Assembly: GCA_021779855.1 (NCBI GenBank)
Contig: JAJXZW010000013.1
Coordinates: forward strand, 1-61,770
Length of the DNA: 61,770 nucleotides
From: Actinomycetes bacterium
Lineage (GTDB): Bacteria; Actinomycetota; Acidimicrobiia; Acidimicrobiales; RAAP-2
Direction: 5' to 3'
The notes under the pieces were generated by a model that saw only the letters and a list, made by a program, of their open reading frames with translations, ran no database searches and had not been told where the DNA came from. Position 1 is the first letter of the stretch; each line of letters opens with the position of its first letter. Below, in pieces: positions 15,913-24,831 of this stretch. The translations under genes were made by a program, and so were the position numbers.

Positions 15913-18417
15913 TTGTTTGAGCGCTTCACTGACCGGGCTCGGCGGGTCCTCGTGCTCGCCCAAGAGGAGGCCCGCGACCTCAACCACGCCTTCATCGGGA
16001 CCGAGCACATCCTGCTGGGCCTCATCCGCGAGGGCGAGGGGGTGGCCGCCAAGGCCCTCGACGCCCTCGGGGTGACCTTCGACGTCGTGCGCGAGAAGGT
16101 GGAGGAGGCCATCGGGGCCAACACCAACCCGTCGCCGGGTTCGCCGCCCTTCACCCCCCGGGCGAAGAAGGTGCTCGAGCTGTCCCTGCGCGAGGCCCTC
16201 CAGTTGGGCCACTCCTACATCGGCACCGAGCACATGCTCCTCGGGCTCGTGCGCGAGGGCGAGGGTGTGGCCGCCCAGGTGCTGAACGACCTCGGTGCCG
16301 ACATGGGCCGGGTGCGCACCCAGGTCATCCAGATGATGTCGGGCCAGTCGGGCAAGGAGGCCAGCGTCGCCTCGGGCCCGGGTTCGGTCAAGGGCGACAC
16401 CGAGTCAACCGGTGGCTCGGCCGTGCTCGACCAGTTCGGCCGCAACCTGACCCAGCTCGCCCGCGAGAACAAGCTCGACCCGCTCGTCGGCCGCGAGAAG
16501 GAGGTCGAGCGGGTGATGCAGGTGCTCAGCCGCCGGACCAAGAACAACCCGGTCCTGATCGGCGAGCCCGGTGTGGGCAAGACGGCGATCGTCGAGGGGC
16601 TCGCCCAGCGCATCGTCGCCAACCAGGTCCCCGTCACGCTCGCCGACAAGCAGCTCTACACCCTCGACCTCGGCGCGCTCGTGGCCGGCTCGCGCTACCG
16701 CGGCGACTTCGAGGAGCGGCTGAAGAAGGTGCTGAAGGAGATCCGCACCCGCGGCGACATCATCTTGTTCATCGACGAGATCCACACACTCGTGGGCGCC
16801 GGCGCGGCCGAGGGGGCGATCGACGCCGCCTCGATCCTCAAGCCGATGCTGGCCCGCGGCGAGCTCCAGACGGTGGGCGCGACGACGATCGACGAGTATC
16901 GCAAGCACATCGAGAAGGACGCGGCCCTCGAGCGCCGGTTCCAGCCGGTGAAGGTGGAGCAGCCCTCGGTGGCCATGACCATCGAGATCCTGAAGGGGCT
17001 GCGCGACGTCTACGAGGAGTTCCACGCGGTCAAGATCACCGACCAGGCGCTGATCGCGGCGGCCAACATGTCCGACCGCTACATCTCGGACCGTTTCTTG
17101 CCCGACAAGGCGATCGACCTCATCGACGAGGCGGGCAGCCGCCTGCGGATCCGCCGCATGAACACCCCGCCGCAGTCCAAGAAGCTCGACGAGGACATCC
17201 TGCGCCTGCGTCGCGACAAGGAGGCCGCCATGGAGTCGGGCGCCCTCGAGCAGGCCAAGGCCCTCGAGGAGCAGGAGCGCGACCTCGTGGCCAAGCGTGA
17301 GGAGCTCGACGCCCAGGTCACGTCCTCGGGCGGGGAGAGCTTCGACCTCGTGGACGAAGAGACCATCGCCGAGGTGCTCGCGACCTGGACGGGCATCCCC
17401 GTCTACCGCATCACCGAGGAGGAGACGACCAAGCTCCTGCGCATGGAAGAGGAACTCCACAAGCGCGTCATCGGCCAGGACGAGGCGGTGACCTCGCTCA
17501 GCCGGACGATCCGTCGCACCCGCGCGGGCCTGAAGGACCCCAAGCGGCCGGCCGGGTCGTTCATCTTCCTCGGCCCGACCGGGGTCGGTAAGACCGAGCT
17601 CGCCAAGACCCTGGCCGAGTTCCTCTTCGACGACGCCGACGCGCTGATCCAGCTCGACATGAGCGAGTACATGGAGAAGCACTCGGTCTCGCGCCTGGTG
17701 GGCTCGCCCCCGGGCTACGTGGGCTACGACGAGGGCGGCCAGCTCACCGAGGCGGTGCGGCGCAAGCCCTTCAGCGTGGTGCTCTTCGACGAGGTCGAGA
17801 AGGCCCACCCCGACGTCTTCAACACCCTCCTGCAGATCCTCGAGGACGGCCGCCTGACCGACTCCCAGGGCCGCACGGTCGACTTCAAGAACACCATCTT
17901 GATCATGACCTCGAACCTCGGCACGGCGGACCTGCGCCGGGCCGCGGTCGGCTTCGGCAAGGGGTCGGACACGGTGACCCACGAGCGGATGCGCGAGAAG
18001 GTGAACCAGGCCCTCAAGGCCCACTTCCGGCCGGAGTTCTTGAACCGGATCGACGACACCATCGTCTTCCACGAGCTGACCAAGCCCGAGGTCATCGCGG
18101 TGGCCGACCTGTTCATCGGCCGGCTGCGCGAGCAGCTCAGCGCCCAGGGACTCGGCCTCGAGCTCTCGGCCAAGGCCCAGGAGTTCCTCGCCGAGAAGGG
18201 GTACGACCCCGAGTTGGGCGCCCGACCGCTGCGCCGGGCGATCCAGCAGTACGTCGAGGACGTGCTCAGCGAGAAGATCCTGTTCAAGGAGTTCCACGCC
18301 GGCCAGACCATCGTGGTCGACGCCGTTGAGGGGCCCGAGGGCAAGTACCTCACCTTCGAGGGCGTCGAGGGCCTGCCCCCCTCGGTGGACTTCGAGGGCC
18401 TCGCGCCCCAGGCCTAG
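15913..18417 (+). CDS. clpC: ATP-dependent Clp protease ATP-binding subunit ClpC
   Basis: Hsp100 unfoldase feeding ClpP. The 834-residue protein has two Clp_N repeats (about 1-145), AAA module 1 with Walker [10 protein letters not shown] (about 216-224), a UVR-like coiled segment ([24 protein letters not shown] region, about 440-470), AAA module 2 with GPTGVGKTE (about 556-564) and a ClpB_D2 tail. The start is TTG at 15913, which gives the conserved [19 protein letters not shown] opening, with AGGA six bases upstream. The rare start may limit basal expression. Confidence 0.95.
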   Translation: MFERFTDRARRVLVLAQEEARDLNHAFIGTEHILLGLIREGEGVAAKALDALGVTFDVVREKVEEAIGANTNPSPGSPPFTPRAKKVLELSLREALQLGHSYIGTEHMLLGLVREGEGVAAQVLNDLGADMGRVRTQVIQMMSGQSGKEASVASGPGSVKGDTESTGGSAVLDQFGRNLTQLARENKLDPLVGREKEVERVMQVLSRRTKNNPVLIGEPGVGKTAIVEGLAQRIVANQVPVTLADKQLYTLDLGALVAGSRYRGDFEERLKKVLKEIRTRGDIILFIDEIHTLVGAGAAEGAIDAASILKPMLARGELQTVGATTIDEYRKHIEKDAALERRFQPVKVEQPSVAMTIEILKGLRDVYEEFHAVKITDQALIAAANMSDRYISDRFLPDKAIDLIDEAGSRLRIRRMNTPPQSKKLDEDILRLRRDKEAAMESGALEQAKALEEQERDLVAKREELDAQVTSSGGESFDLVDEETIAEVLATWTGIPVYRITEEETTKLLRMEEELHKRVIGQDEAVTSLSRTIRRTRAGLKDPKRPAGSFIFLGPTGVGKTELAKTLAEFLFDDADALIQLDMSEYMEKHSVSRLVGSPPGYVGYDEGGQLTEAVRRKPFSVVLFDEVEKAHPDVFNTLLQILEDGRLTDSQGRTVDFKNTILIMTSNLGTADLRRAAVGFGKGSDTVTHERMREKVNQALKAHFRPEFLNRIDDTIVFHELTKPEVIAVADLFIGRLREQLSAQGLGLELSAKAQEFLAEKGYDPELGARPLRRAIQQYVEDVLSEKILFKEFHAGQTIVVDAVEGPEGKYLTFEGVEGLPPSVDFEGLAPQA

Positions 18418-18444
18418 TCACAGCCCGCGCCTAGCCTGCGCCCC

Positions 18445-19773
18445 GTGCGCGGGACCGGTTACGTCTGCTCGTTGTGCGGGGCGCTCGCTCCCCGCTGGCA
18501 GGGACGCTGCGGGGCCTGCGCCCAGTGGAACACCCTTGAGGCCGCGCCCGACCCGACCCGCGGGCGACCCGGCCCGGACGCCGTGACCCAGCGTCTGGCC
18601 GGGGTCGACCCCGAGGGGGCGTCGCGGCGCCCGACGGGCGTCGCCGAGCTCGACCGGGTGCTCGGGGGCGGCCTCGTGGGCGGCTCGACGACCCTGCTGT
18701 TCGGCGAGCCCGGCGTGGGCAAGTCGACGCTCGCCCTCACCGCCCTGCTCTCGGTCGCGGCGCGCGGCGAGTCGGTGGTTCTGGTGGCGGCCGAGGAGTC
18801 GGCCGGCCAGGTGGCCGGCCGGGCCCGCCGGATCGGCCCGGTCCCCGAGGGCGTCGAGGTGGCCACCACCACCTCGGCCCCGGCCGCGGCCACCCTCATC
18901 GCCCGGCGGGCTCCGTCCCTGTGCGTCGTGGATTCGGTCTCGGCGATGAGTGACGACGGGCTGCCCTCCGCGACCGGCTCGGTGCCCCAGGTCCGCCAGG
19001 CGGCCGAGCGGCTCTGCGCCGCGGCGAAGGCCGCGGGCACGGCCCTCGTGCTCGTGGGCCACGTGACCAAAGACGGCGACCTGGCCGGACCCCGGGCGCT
19101 CGAGCACCTGGTCGACACGGTGGTGCGCGTCGAGGGCGACCGCCACGGGCCCCTCCGGGTGGTGCGGGCCCTCAAGCACCGCTTCGGGGCGACCGGGGAG
19201 GTGGGGCTGTTCGAGATGGGCGAGACCGGACTCGTCGAGGTGGCCGACGTGGCCGCCCTGGCCGGGCCCCGCCTGAGCGTACCCGGGGTGGTGCGCACGA
19301 TCACCAACGACGGCAGCCGGGCCTTCCCGGTCGACGTCCAGGTGCTCGTCGCCCGCTCGGCCGGGGCTCCGCGGCGCGTCGCCTACCAGGTCTCGGCGGC
19401 CCGGCTCTCACTCCTGCTGGCCGTGCTCGAGGCGCGCTGCGGCATCGACCTCGGCCCCCACGACGTCTTCGCGGCCGCTGCGGGCGGGCTGCCGGCCAGT
19501 GAGCCGGCCGTCGACCTCGCCCTCGCCCTCGCGATGGCCTCGGCGGCCGCGGGCACGGCCGTCGACCCCCACCTCGTGGCCCTGGGCGAGGTGGGCCTCG
19601 CGGGGGAGCTGCGCGCCGTCGGCGGGCTCGAGCGACGGGTGCGCGAGGCCGTCCGGCGTGGGGCGCGCGCCATCCTCGCGCCCGAGCCCGCCGGCGTCGA
19701 CGGCGTCGCCTCGGGCCTGGTGCGCCCCTGCCGGGGCCTCGTGGAGGCCCTAGCCGCGGCCGGGCTGGCCTAG
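18445..19773 (+). CDS. radA: DNA repair protein RadA
   Basis: RecA-like DnaB-type branch-migration ATPase of 442 residues. The order is an N-terminal zinc finger (CSLC..CGAC), Walker A GEPGVGKST (about 86-94), Walker B SLCVVDSVSAM, the RadA-specific motif, and a Lon-like C-terminal domain (SEPAVDLALALAMASA). The RadA motif, normally KNRFG, reads KHRFG here (ALKHRFGATGEVG). GTG 18445 has TAGCCT seven bases upstream, suggesting its own leaderless promoter. disA, next to radA in mycobacteria, is absent. Confidence 0.93.
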   Translation: MRGTGYVCSLCGALAPRWQGRCGACAQWNTLEAAPDPTRGRPGPDAVTQRLAGVDPEGASRRPTGVAELDRVLGGGLVGGSTTLLFGEPGVGKSTLALTALLSVAARGESVVLVAAEESAGQVAGRARRIGPVPEGVEVATTTSAPAAATLIARRAPSLCVVDSVSAMSDDGLPSATGSVPQVRQAAERLCAAAKAAGTALVLVGHVTKDGDLAGPRALEHLVDTVVRVEGDRHGPLRVVRALKHRFGATGEVGLFEMGETGLVEVADVAALAGPRLSVPGVVRTITNDGSRAFPVDVQVLVARSAGAPRRVAYQVSAARLSLLLAVLEARCGIDLGPHDVFAAAAGGLPASEPAVDLALALAMASAAAGTAVDPHLVALGEVGLAGELRAVGGLERRVREAVRRGARAILAPEPAGVDGVASGLVRPCRGLVEALAAAGLA

Positions 19774-19793
19774 GTGCGCCGAGCCGTTCCATC

Positions 19794-19802
19794 TGCTACA
19801 AT
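19794..19802 (+). promoter_or_regulatory. Extended -10 promoter of carD
   Basis: TGCTACAAT is a near-consensus extended -10 element (TGn plus TACAAT) in otherwise GC-rich DNA. No good -35 is seen 16-18 bases upstream. A start near 19808 would give a leader of roughly 37-55 bases before carD. Confidence 0.6.
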
Positions 19803-19844
19803 GGTTAACCCCCAAAACGCCCCCAAACGGGAGCGGAATCCCTG

Positions 19845-20351
19845 ATGAGGAGCATTGTGGTCATGGCGCCGCGTAAGTACAAGAAGGGCGATCGACTCGT
19901 CTACCCCCACCACGGGGCGTGCACCGTGGAGAAGATCGAGAAGATGGAGGCCTTCGAGGTCAAGCAGGACTACCTCAAGCTGAAGGTCGCCTACACCGAC
20001 CTGACCCTGATGGTGCCGGTCGCCAACGCCGAGGCCGTGGGACTGCGCGAGGTGATCAACGACGAGGAGGTCGAGGAGGTCTTCGCGGTGCTGCGCAAGC
20101 GCGAGGCGCGCATGCCGACCAACTGGTCGCGACGGTTCAAGAACCATTCCGAGAAGTTGCGCTCGGGCGACATCTACCAGGTCGCCGAGGTGGTGCGGAA
20201 CCTCTCGATCCGCGACAAGGACAAGGGCCTGTCGGCCGGCGAGAAGCGGATGCTGACCCGGGCCCGCCAGATCCTGGTCTCGGAGCTGACCTTCGCCCTC
20301 AACGTGGACACCGCGGCGGCGGAGGAGAAGCTCGCCTCGGTCCTGCCCTAG
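19845..20351 (+). CDS. carD: CarD family transcriptional regulator
   Basis: RNA polymerase-binding regulator that stabilises open complexes. The 168-residue protein has the N-terminal RNAP-interacting domain (KKGDRLVYPHHGACTVEKIE, then LKVAYTDLTLMVPV) and a helical DNA-binding C-terminus (SRRFKNHSEKLRSGDIYQVAEVVRNL with the conserved Trp just before). ATG 19845 gives the longest reading. GTG 19857 or ATG 19863, both behind a GAGGAG at 19847, are good alternatives and closer to the family start. It heads the carD-ispD-ispF-rlmB unit. Confidence 0.93.
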   Translation: MRSIVVMAPRKYKKGDRLVYPHHGACTVEKIEKMEAFEVKQDYLKLKVAYTDLTLMVPVANAEAVGLREVINDEEVEEVFAVLRKREARMPTNWSRRFKNHSEKLRSGDIYQVAEVVRNLSIRDKDKGLSAGEKRMLTRARQILVSELTFALNVDTAAAEEKLASVLP

Positions 20352-20353
20352 CC

Positions 20354-20986
20354 GTGGGCGTCGCGGCCGTGGTGGTGGCCGCGGGTGAGGGCCGGCGCTT
20401 CGGCTCGCCCAAGCAGTTCGCCGACCTCGACGGATCGAGCGTCGCCCGGCGCTCGGTCGAGGCGAGCCGCAGCGTCGCCGACCTCGTGGTGCTCGTCGTG
20501 CCCGCCGGCTACGACGGTGACGGCGAGGGGGCGGACCTAGTCTGCGAGGGCGGTACGACGCGTTCGGCGTCGGTGCGCGCCGGACTGGCCCACGTGGGTG
20601 ACGCCGAGGTCGTGGTGGTCCACGACGCGGCCCGCCCGTGGGCGCCGCCGGCGCTCTTCGCCGCGGTGGTGGCGGCGGTGCGCGCGGGGGCCGACGGCGC
20701 GGTGCCGGGCCTCGAGGTCACCGACACGCTCAAGCGGGTCGGCCTGTCGGACGGCCAGCACGTCATCGAGGGGACGGTCGCGCGCGAGTCCCTGGTCGCC
20801 GTCCAGACCCCCCAGGCCTTCCGCTCCCGCGCCCTGGTCGCGGCCTACGCCCTCGGGGGCGAGGCGAGCGACGACGCGGCCCTCGTGGAGGCGGCCGGGG
20901 GGCGGGTCGTCGTCGTCCCGGGCGACCCGGCGAACCGGAAGATCACCCGGCCGGTGGACCTGTCGGCGGAGGGCGCGCGCGCGTGA
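20354..20986 (+). CDS. ispD: 2-C-methyl-D-erythritol 4-phosphate cytidylyltransferase
   Basis: Third step of the non-mevalonate isoprenoid pathway. The 210-residue protein has the nucleotidyltransferase motif AAVVVAAGEGRRFGSPKQF at the N-terminus, EGGTTRSASVRAGL, VVVHDAARPW, VTDTLKR, VAVQTPQAFR and DDAALVEAAGGRVVVVPGD. GTG 20354 follows the carD stop by two bases; the end overlaps ispF by four. Confidence 0.93.
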   Translation: MGVAAVVVAAGEGRRFGSPKQFADLDGSSVARRSVEASRSVADLVVLVVPAGYDGDGEGADLVCEGGTTRSASVRAGLAHVGDAEVVVVHDAARPWAPPALFAAVVAAVRAGADGAVPGLEVTDTLKRVGLSDGQHVIEGTVARESLVAVQTPQAFRSRALVAAYALGGEASDDAALVEAAGGRVVVVPGDPANRKITRPVDLSAEGARA

Positions 20987-21453
20987 GGATCGGCCAGGGC
21001 ATCGACGTACACCGCGTCAGCGATGACCCGGTGCGTCGCCTCTGGCTCGGGCTCGTGCACGTGCCCGACGCGCCCGGCCTCGTCGGCCACTCCGACGCTG
21101 ACGTGGTCACCCACGCCCTGTGCGACGCACTGCTCGGCGCGGCCGGGCTCGGTGACCTCGGACGGCACTTCCCCGATACCGATCCGGCGTTCGCCGGCGC
21201 GTCGTCCCGGCGGTTCCTCGAAGCGGTCGTCGAACTGGTCCACGGGTCCGGCTACGTGGTGACCTCGGGCGACGTCACCGTGATCGCCGAACGGCCCAAG
21301 CTCGTCCTCTATCTGCCCGCGATGTCCCACGAGCTCTCCTCGGTGGTGGACGCACCGATCTCGGTCAAGGCGACCACTCCCGAGGGCCTCGGCGCCCTCG
21401 GGCGCGTGGAGGGAATCGGCGCGAGCGCGGTCGTCCTGCTGAGCGCGTCGTGA
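20983..21453 (+). CDS. ispF: 2-C-methyl-D-erythritol 2,4-cyclodiphosphate synthase
   Basis: Fifth step of the non-mevalonate pathway, next to IspD in the same operon. The 156-residue protein shows the metal site GQGIDVHRV, LVGHSDADVVTHALCDALLGAAGLGDLG in shortened form, HFPDTDP, and the late ISVKATTPEGLGALGR. GTG 20983 overlaps the ispD stop. Confidence 0.94.
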   Translation: MRIGQGIDVHRVSDDPVRRLWLGLVHVPDAPGLVGHSDADVVTHALCDALLGAAGLGDLGRHFPDTDPAFAGASSRRFLEAVVELVHGSGYVVTSGDVTVIAERPKLVLYLPAMSHELSSVVDAPISVKATTPEGLGALGRVEGIGASAVVLLSAS

Positions 21454-22292
21454 GCCCGCGACCGGGTCGCCCCGGGCCGTCCCGCCGACCGGGCGGCCGC
21501 CCACCCGCCCGTCGGACACCGTCGGGCCCACCGACGCGCCGCGCGCCGCGCTCCGAGGGCGTCGGCGGCGACCAGGTCGAGGGACGCCGCGCGGTGCTCG
21601 AGCTGCTCGAGGCGCGGCGCCGCACGGTGCGCGCGGTCTACGTCGCCGACGGGCAGGAACCCTCGGTGATCCTCGACCAGATCGAGGTCCTGGCCCAGCG
21701 TCGCCGTGTCCCGCTCCACCTCGTCGCGCGGGCGCGCTTCGACAAGATGGCCGCCACCGAGGGTCACCAGGGGGTCCTCGCCCACGCCGCGCCGATCGAG
21801 GCGGTCGGGCTCGAGGAGCTCGTCGCCGACCCCCGGGCCTTCCTCCTCGTGTGCGACGGGGTCACCGACCCGCGCAACCTGGGCGCGATGCTGCGCAGTG
21901 CCGACGGGGCGGGCGTCACCGGCGTCGTGCTCGCCCGCCACCGCTCGGCGCGGGTCTCGCCCACCGCGGCCAAGACGGCCGCGGGCGCGGTCGAATACCT
22001 TCGCTTCTGCGACGTCGGCGGGATACCGAGCGCGGTGGACCAACTCAATCGGAGTGGCATTCTTACGATTGGTCTTGCCGGTGAGTCCAGTGCATCCCTC
22101 TATGACCTCGACCTCGTGTCGACTCCCGTCGCGCTGGTGGTCGGGGGCGAGGAGAAGGGACTGTCACCCCTGACTCGTAAACGTTGTGGGGTGGTTGTCT
22201 CGATTCCCCAGATGGGTCATCTATCTTCCCTCAACGCGGGAGTCGCCCTCTCAGTCGCAGCGTTCGAGGTCGCAAGGCAACGGCGAGGCTGA
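21450..22292 (+). CDS. rlmB: 23S rRNA (guanosine-2'-O-)-methyltransferase RlmB family (SpoU/TrmH)
   Basis: A 280-residue SPOUT methyltransferase. A basic, low-complexity N-terminal extension (about 1-35, Arg/Pro-rich) precedes the substrate-binding domain (VEGRRAVLELLEARR). The knotted catalytic domain has LVCDGVTDPRNLGAMLRSADG, VVGGEEKGLS and IPQMGHLSSLNAGVALSVAAFE. The first two thirds have the GC-rich codon use of the neighbours; from about 22020 to the stop the DNA is much richer in A and T, although the protein motifs stay intact. cysS, which lies before rlmB in mycobacteria, is absent. Confidence 0.92.
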   Translation: MSPRPGRPGPSRRPGGRPPARRTPSGPPTRRAPRSEGVGGDQVEGRRAVLELLEARRRTVRAVYVADGQEPSVILDQIEVLAQRRRVPLHLVARARFDKMAATEGHQGVLAHAAPIEAVGLEELVADPRAFLLVCDGVTDPRNLGAMLRSADGAGVTGVVLARHRSARVSPTAAKTAAGAVEYLRFCDVGGIPSAVDQLNRSGILTIGLAGESSASLYDLDLVSTPVALVVGGEEKGLSPLTRKRCGVVVSIPQMGHLSSLNAGVALSVAAFEVARQRRG

Positions 22293-22447
22293 CAAGTTGG
22301 TGATACTCGCAGTCCTTGTGGCTGTGTGGTTTACCAAAGTAGATCCGATTGCCGTCGTGTGTCGGTTCAAGCATCATTGGTCCTCCACGCTCAGCAAGGG
22401 CAATTGAGCGCAGTGCCGCGACCGTTGTGGGGCGGCGGAAGGATCAG

Positions 22448-24139
22448 GTGAGCGTGTCGAATATCCCTTCCCCATCTCCATTCCGCCGCTGCACAGCATT
22501 CGTACGCAAGAGGATGCGCAGACCTCGTATGGCCTCAATCCTGCTTCGACTCGCTTTGGTGGCTCTAGTTGGATCTCTCCTACCTATAGTGCTTCTCCAG
22601 TCATCGGCCTCAGCAAGTTCCGTGTATCACGTCGTTACGTTTGAAGAGAATGACAGTGCTTCCGATGGCGTGTATGCCACACAAACCGAGAACGCAGCAA
22701 TGCCGTTGACCGCGTTTGCATCTTTGAGCCCTGCATTCAGCAATCCTGGCTTCACGTTTGTTGGCTGGAATACCGCATCAAACGGGTCTGGTACTTCCTA
22801 TGCGGACGGCCAAACCTACGGGTTCACTTCGGATTTGGTCCTCTATGCGCAATGGCAAGGCAGTTATCACGTGGTGACGTTTTATGAGAACGACTCGCCA
22901 AGCGACAATGTGTACGCGACACAGACATCCAATTCTCCCGAATCTCTTACTCGCTTCTCCAGTCTCACGCCAAGCTTCACCAATCCTGGCTACAGCTTCT
23001 CTGGCTGGAATACCGCTTCAAATGGGTCGGGTACGTCCTATTCCGACGGATCTCCCTATTCGTTCACATCTGACTTGGGTCTTTACGCTCAATGGACGGC
23101 GAACGCGTCGCTGGCCGTGAACTTCGTCGACAACGGAGGTACCGGCACCGTCGCACCGCTCTCGGCCCCAACTGGGACATCGGTCGTACTTCCTGGTGGG
23201 AGTGGGCTCAGTGATCCCGGCTACGCGTTCACGGGCTGGAACACCCAGGCCAACGGTTCGGGGACGGCCTTTTCGGTGGGGTCAACCATCACCTTGTCGT
23301 CGAACCTCACCCTCTACGCGCAGTGGACCACGTCGAAGTTCGTAGTGACCTTTGACGCCGACGGCGGCACGGCCAGCATCCCCTCCGAGCAGTTCGCCGC
23401 CGGTTCGACACCGTTCGCGCTTCCCAACGCCACGTTGGCGGGATCGACCTTCGAGGGGTGGTTCACAGCTCCCTCGGGTGGTTCACTCGTCGGAGCCGCG
23501 GGCGCTTCCTACGCGCCGATCGACTCGGTCACCCTCTACGCGCAATGGTCGACGCCCACCCCCTCGACGTCGAGCGCGCCGCTTGTCCTCACCTTCGCGC
23601 CTAACGGTGGAAGCGGCTCCCTGGCTCCGGCGACCGTCGCCGACGGAGCGCCGACGAACTTGCCCGGCGGAGTCTTCATCCGACCGGGCTACGTCTTCGA
23701 GGGCTGGTCCACGTCGTCGAAGGGGAGCGGCACCGTCTACGCCCCTGGTCAGTCCTTCACACCCACGACCTCGGAGACGCTCTACGCCGTGTGGCGGCGG
23801 GCCCCCGCTGCGGAGACCCTGTACGGGGCCGTCGGCGACTTCCCGCACTTCACGACCGCGCTCACCCCCGCTCTGTCGAGACAGGTCATGACGCTAGCCC
23901 GCGTCATTCGAGTGAAGGGGTGGCGTAAGGTCGAGCTCCTCGGCTACACCGCGTCGACCGGGTTGGGCAGCGTCGACCGGGCACTGAGCGTTCGGCGCGC
24001 CGACGTCGTCGCGCGGGCCCTACGGGCGGATCTTCGCCGACTCCACGTGAGAGGCGTCACGATCCGGGCCAGCGGGGAGGGCTCCATCGACCGGCGGACC
24101 GCACCCGTCTACTCGCGCGTCGAGGTCTTCCTCGCCTAG
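22448..24139 (+). CDS. Secreted/anchored protein with five InlB-type B-repeats and an OmpA-like C-terminal domain
   Basis: About 563 residues. A basic N-terminus and a hydrophobic segment (LLRLALVALVGSLLPIVLL) ending in Ala/Ser form a signal peptide. Five repeats of about 70-77 residues follow, each ending in LYAQW or LYAVW and containing GW(N/S)T...GSGT, the Listeria-Bacteroides (Flg_new) pattern. Repeats 1 and 2 are nearly identical. The last 110 residues resemble an OmpA-like domain (ELLGYTAS, LSVRRADVVARAL, ASGEGS, YSRVEVFLA). GTG 22448 follows GGAAGGA by four bases; ATG 22514 is the other choice. The first third is AT-richer than the rest, showing a mosaic gene. A role in surface adhesion or cell-wall binding is inferred; no ligand can be named. 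Confidence 0.8.
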   Translation: MSVSNIPSPSPFRRCTAFVRKRMRRPRMASILLRLALVALVGSLLPIVLLQSSASASSVYHVVTFEENDSASDGVYATQTENAAMPLTAFASLSPAFSNPGFTFVGWNTASNGSGTSYADGQTYGFTSDLVLYAQWQGSYHVVTFYENDSPSDNVYATQTSNSPESLTRFSSLTPSFTNPGYSFSGWNTASNGSGTSYSDGSPYSFTSDLGLYAQWTANASLAVNFVDNGGTGTVAPLSAPTGTSVVLPGGSGLSDPGYAFTGWNTQANGSGTAFSVGSTITLSSNLTLYAQWTTSKFVVTFDADGGTASIPSEQFAAGSTPFALPNATLAGSTFEGWFTAPSGGSLVGAAGASYAPIDSVTLYAQWSTPTPSTSSAPLVLTFAPNGGSGSLAPATVADGAPTNLPGGVFIRPGYVFEGWSTSSKGSGTVYAPGQSFTPTTSETLYAVWRRAPAAETLYGAVGDFPHFTTALTPALSRQVMTLARVIRVKGWRKVELLGYTASTGLGSVDRALSVRRADVVARALRADLRRLHVRGVTIRASGEGSIDRRTAPVYSRVEVFLA

Positions 24140-24177
24140 GCCTCTCGACGGTGCGCGGGCGGATCGGGGGGAGGCGT

Positions 24178-24200
24178 ACCCGGCCCGGCGAGGGCCGGGT
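24178..24200. terminator. Bidirectional hairpin terminator
   Basis: Perfect 9-bp inverted repeat ACCCGGCCC / GGGCCGGGT with a 5-base GGCGA loop, lying 38 bases after the B-repeat gene on one strand and three bases after the tRNA-Thr on the other. No U-tract, as is usual for actinobacterial hairpins. It can serve both converging transcripts. Confidence 0.7.
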
Positions 24201-24203
24201 GAG

Positions 24204-24278
24204 AGCCGGTGGAGGGATTCGAACCCACGACCTGACGATTACAAATCGCCTGCGCTAACCAGACTGCGCCACACCGGC
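24204..24278 (-). tRNA. tRNA-Thr (anticodon UGU)
   Basis: 75-base cloverleaf on the minus strand. The acceptor stem GCCGGTG pairs with CACCGGC, the anticodon stem GGCGA/TCGTC encloses the loop TTTGTAA with anticodon TGT, and the T arm carries GTTCGAATC. The discriminator base is U; CCA is not encoded. It is followed directly by the shared hairpin terminator. Confidence 0.95.
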
Positions 24279-24327
24279 GTAGCCCCCAGGCTAGTGAAGG
24301 CCGAGCCCGGACTCTAGAGTGGACGCG

Positions 24328-24831
24328 ATGAGCGACCGGATGCCCTCCAGCCACGAGGCGCGTCCGGCGGGCTCTCATTACCAGCCCTCCCTATGGGTGG
24401 TCGTCGTCATCATCGTCTTGTTCATCGGTGGCGCGGTGTTGATGCTGCGCACGCCCGGTGCCTCGGCCCCGGGCTCGCCGACCACCATCCCCACGGCGAG
24501 CGGCGCACCGACCACGACGACCACCGGCGTCGTCAACCGGGCGAAGGTCACGGTGCAGGTGGCCAACGGCACCCACGTCACCGGCCTCGCCGCCTCCTAC
24601 ACCCAGAAGCTCCAGCTGCTCAACTGGGCGACCCTGCCCCCGGGGAACTCGACACTCGCCGGGCGGACCATCATCTACTTCAACCCCGGCTACGTGAACG
24701 CCGCGCGCGAGATCGCCACGGAGATAAAGATGCCGGTCTCCATCGTGCGCCCGCGCGGTGGGGCGAACCCCATCGCGAACGCGGCCCACGACGACATCAT
24801 CCTCGTCCTGGGTCCGAACGCGGCGGGTTAG
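24328..24831 (+). CDS. LytR C-terminal domain protein, single-pass membrane
   Basis: A 167-residue protein with a short cytoplasmic N-terminus, one transmembrane segment (LWVVVVIIVLFIGGAVLML, about 23-41), a Thr/Pro/Ser linker (TTIPTASGAPTTTTTG) and a LytR_C domain (AKVTVQVANGTHVTGLAAS onward). Such domains occur alone or after LCP ligases in actinobacterial envelopes; their ligand is not established. ATG 24328 has TAGAGT seven bases upstream, a leaderless arrangement. The stop overlaps the stop of gpgS by four bases in convergent fashion. Confidence 0.8.
   Translation: MSDRMPSSHEARPAGSHYQPSLWVVVVIIVLFIGGAVLMLRTPGASAPGSPTTIPTASGAPTTTTTGVVNRAKVTVQVANGTHVTGLAASYTQKLQLLNWATLPPGNSTLAGRTIIYFNPGYVNAAREIATEIKMPVSIVRPRGGANPIANAAHDDIILVLGPNAAG

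Noticed and set aside
16405-18297. A 630-codon open frame on the minus strand across clpC
   Set aside because: It is the antisense shadow of a conserved clpC; its translation is low-complexity and GC-driven, with no domain pattern.
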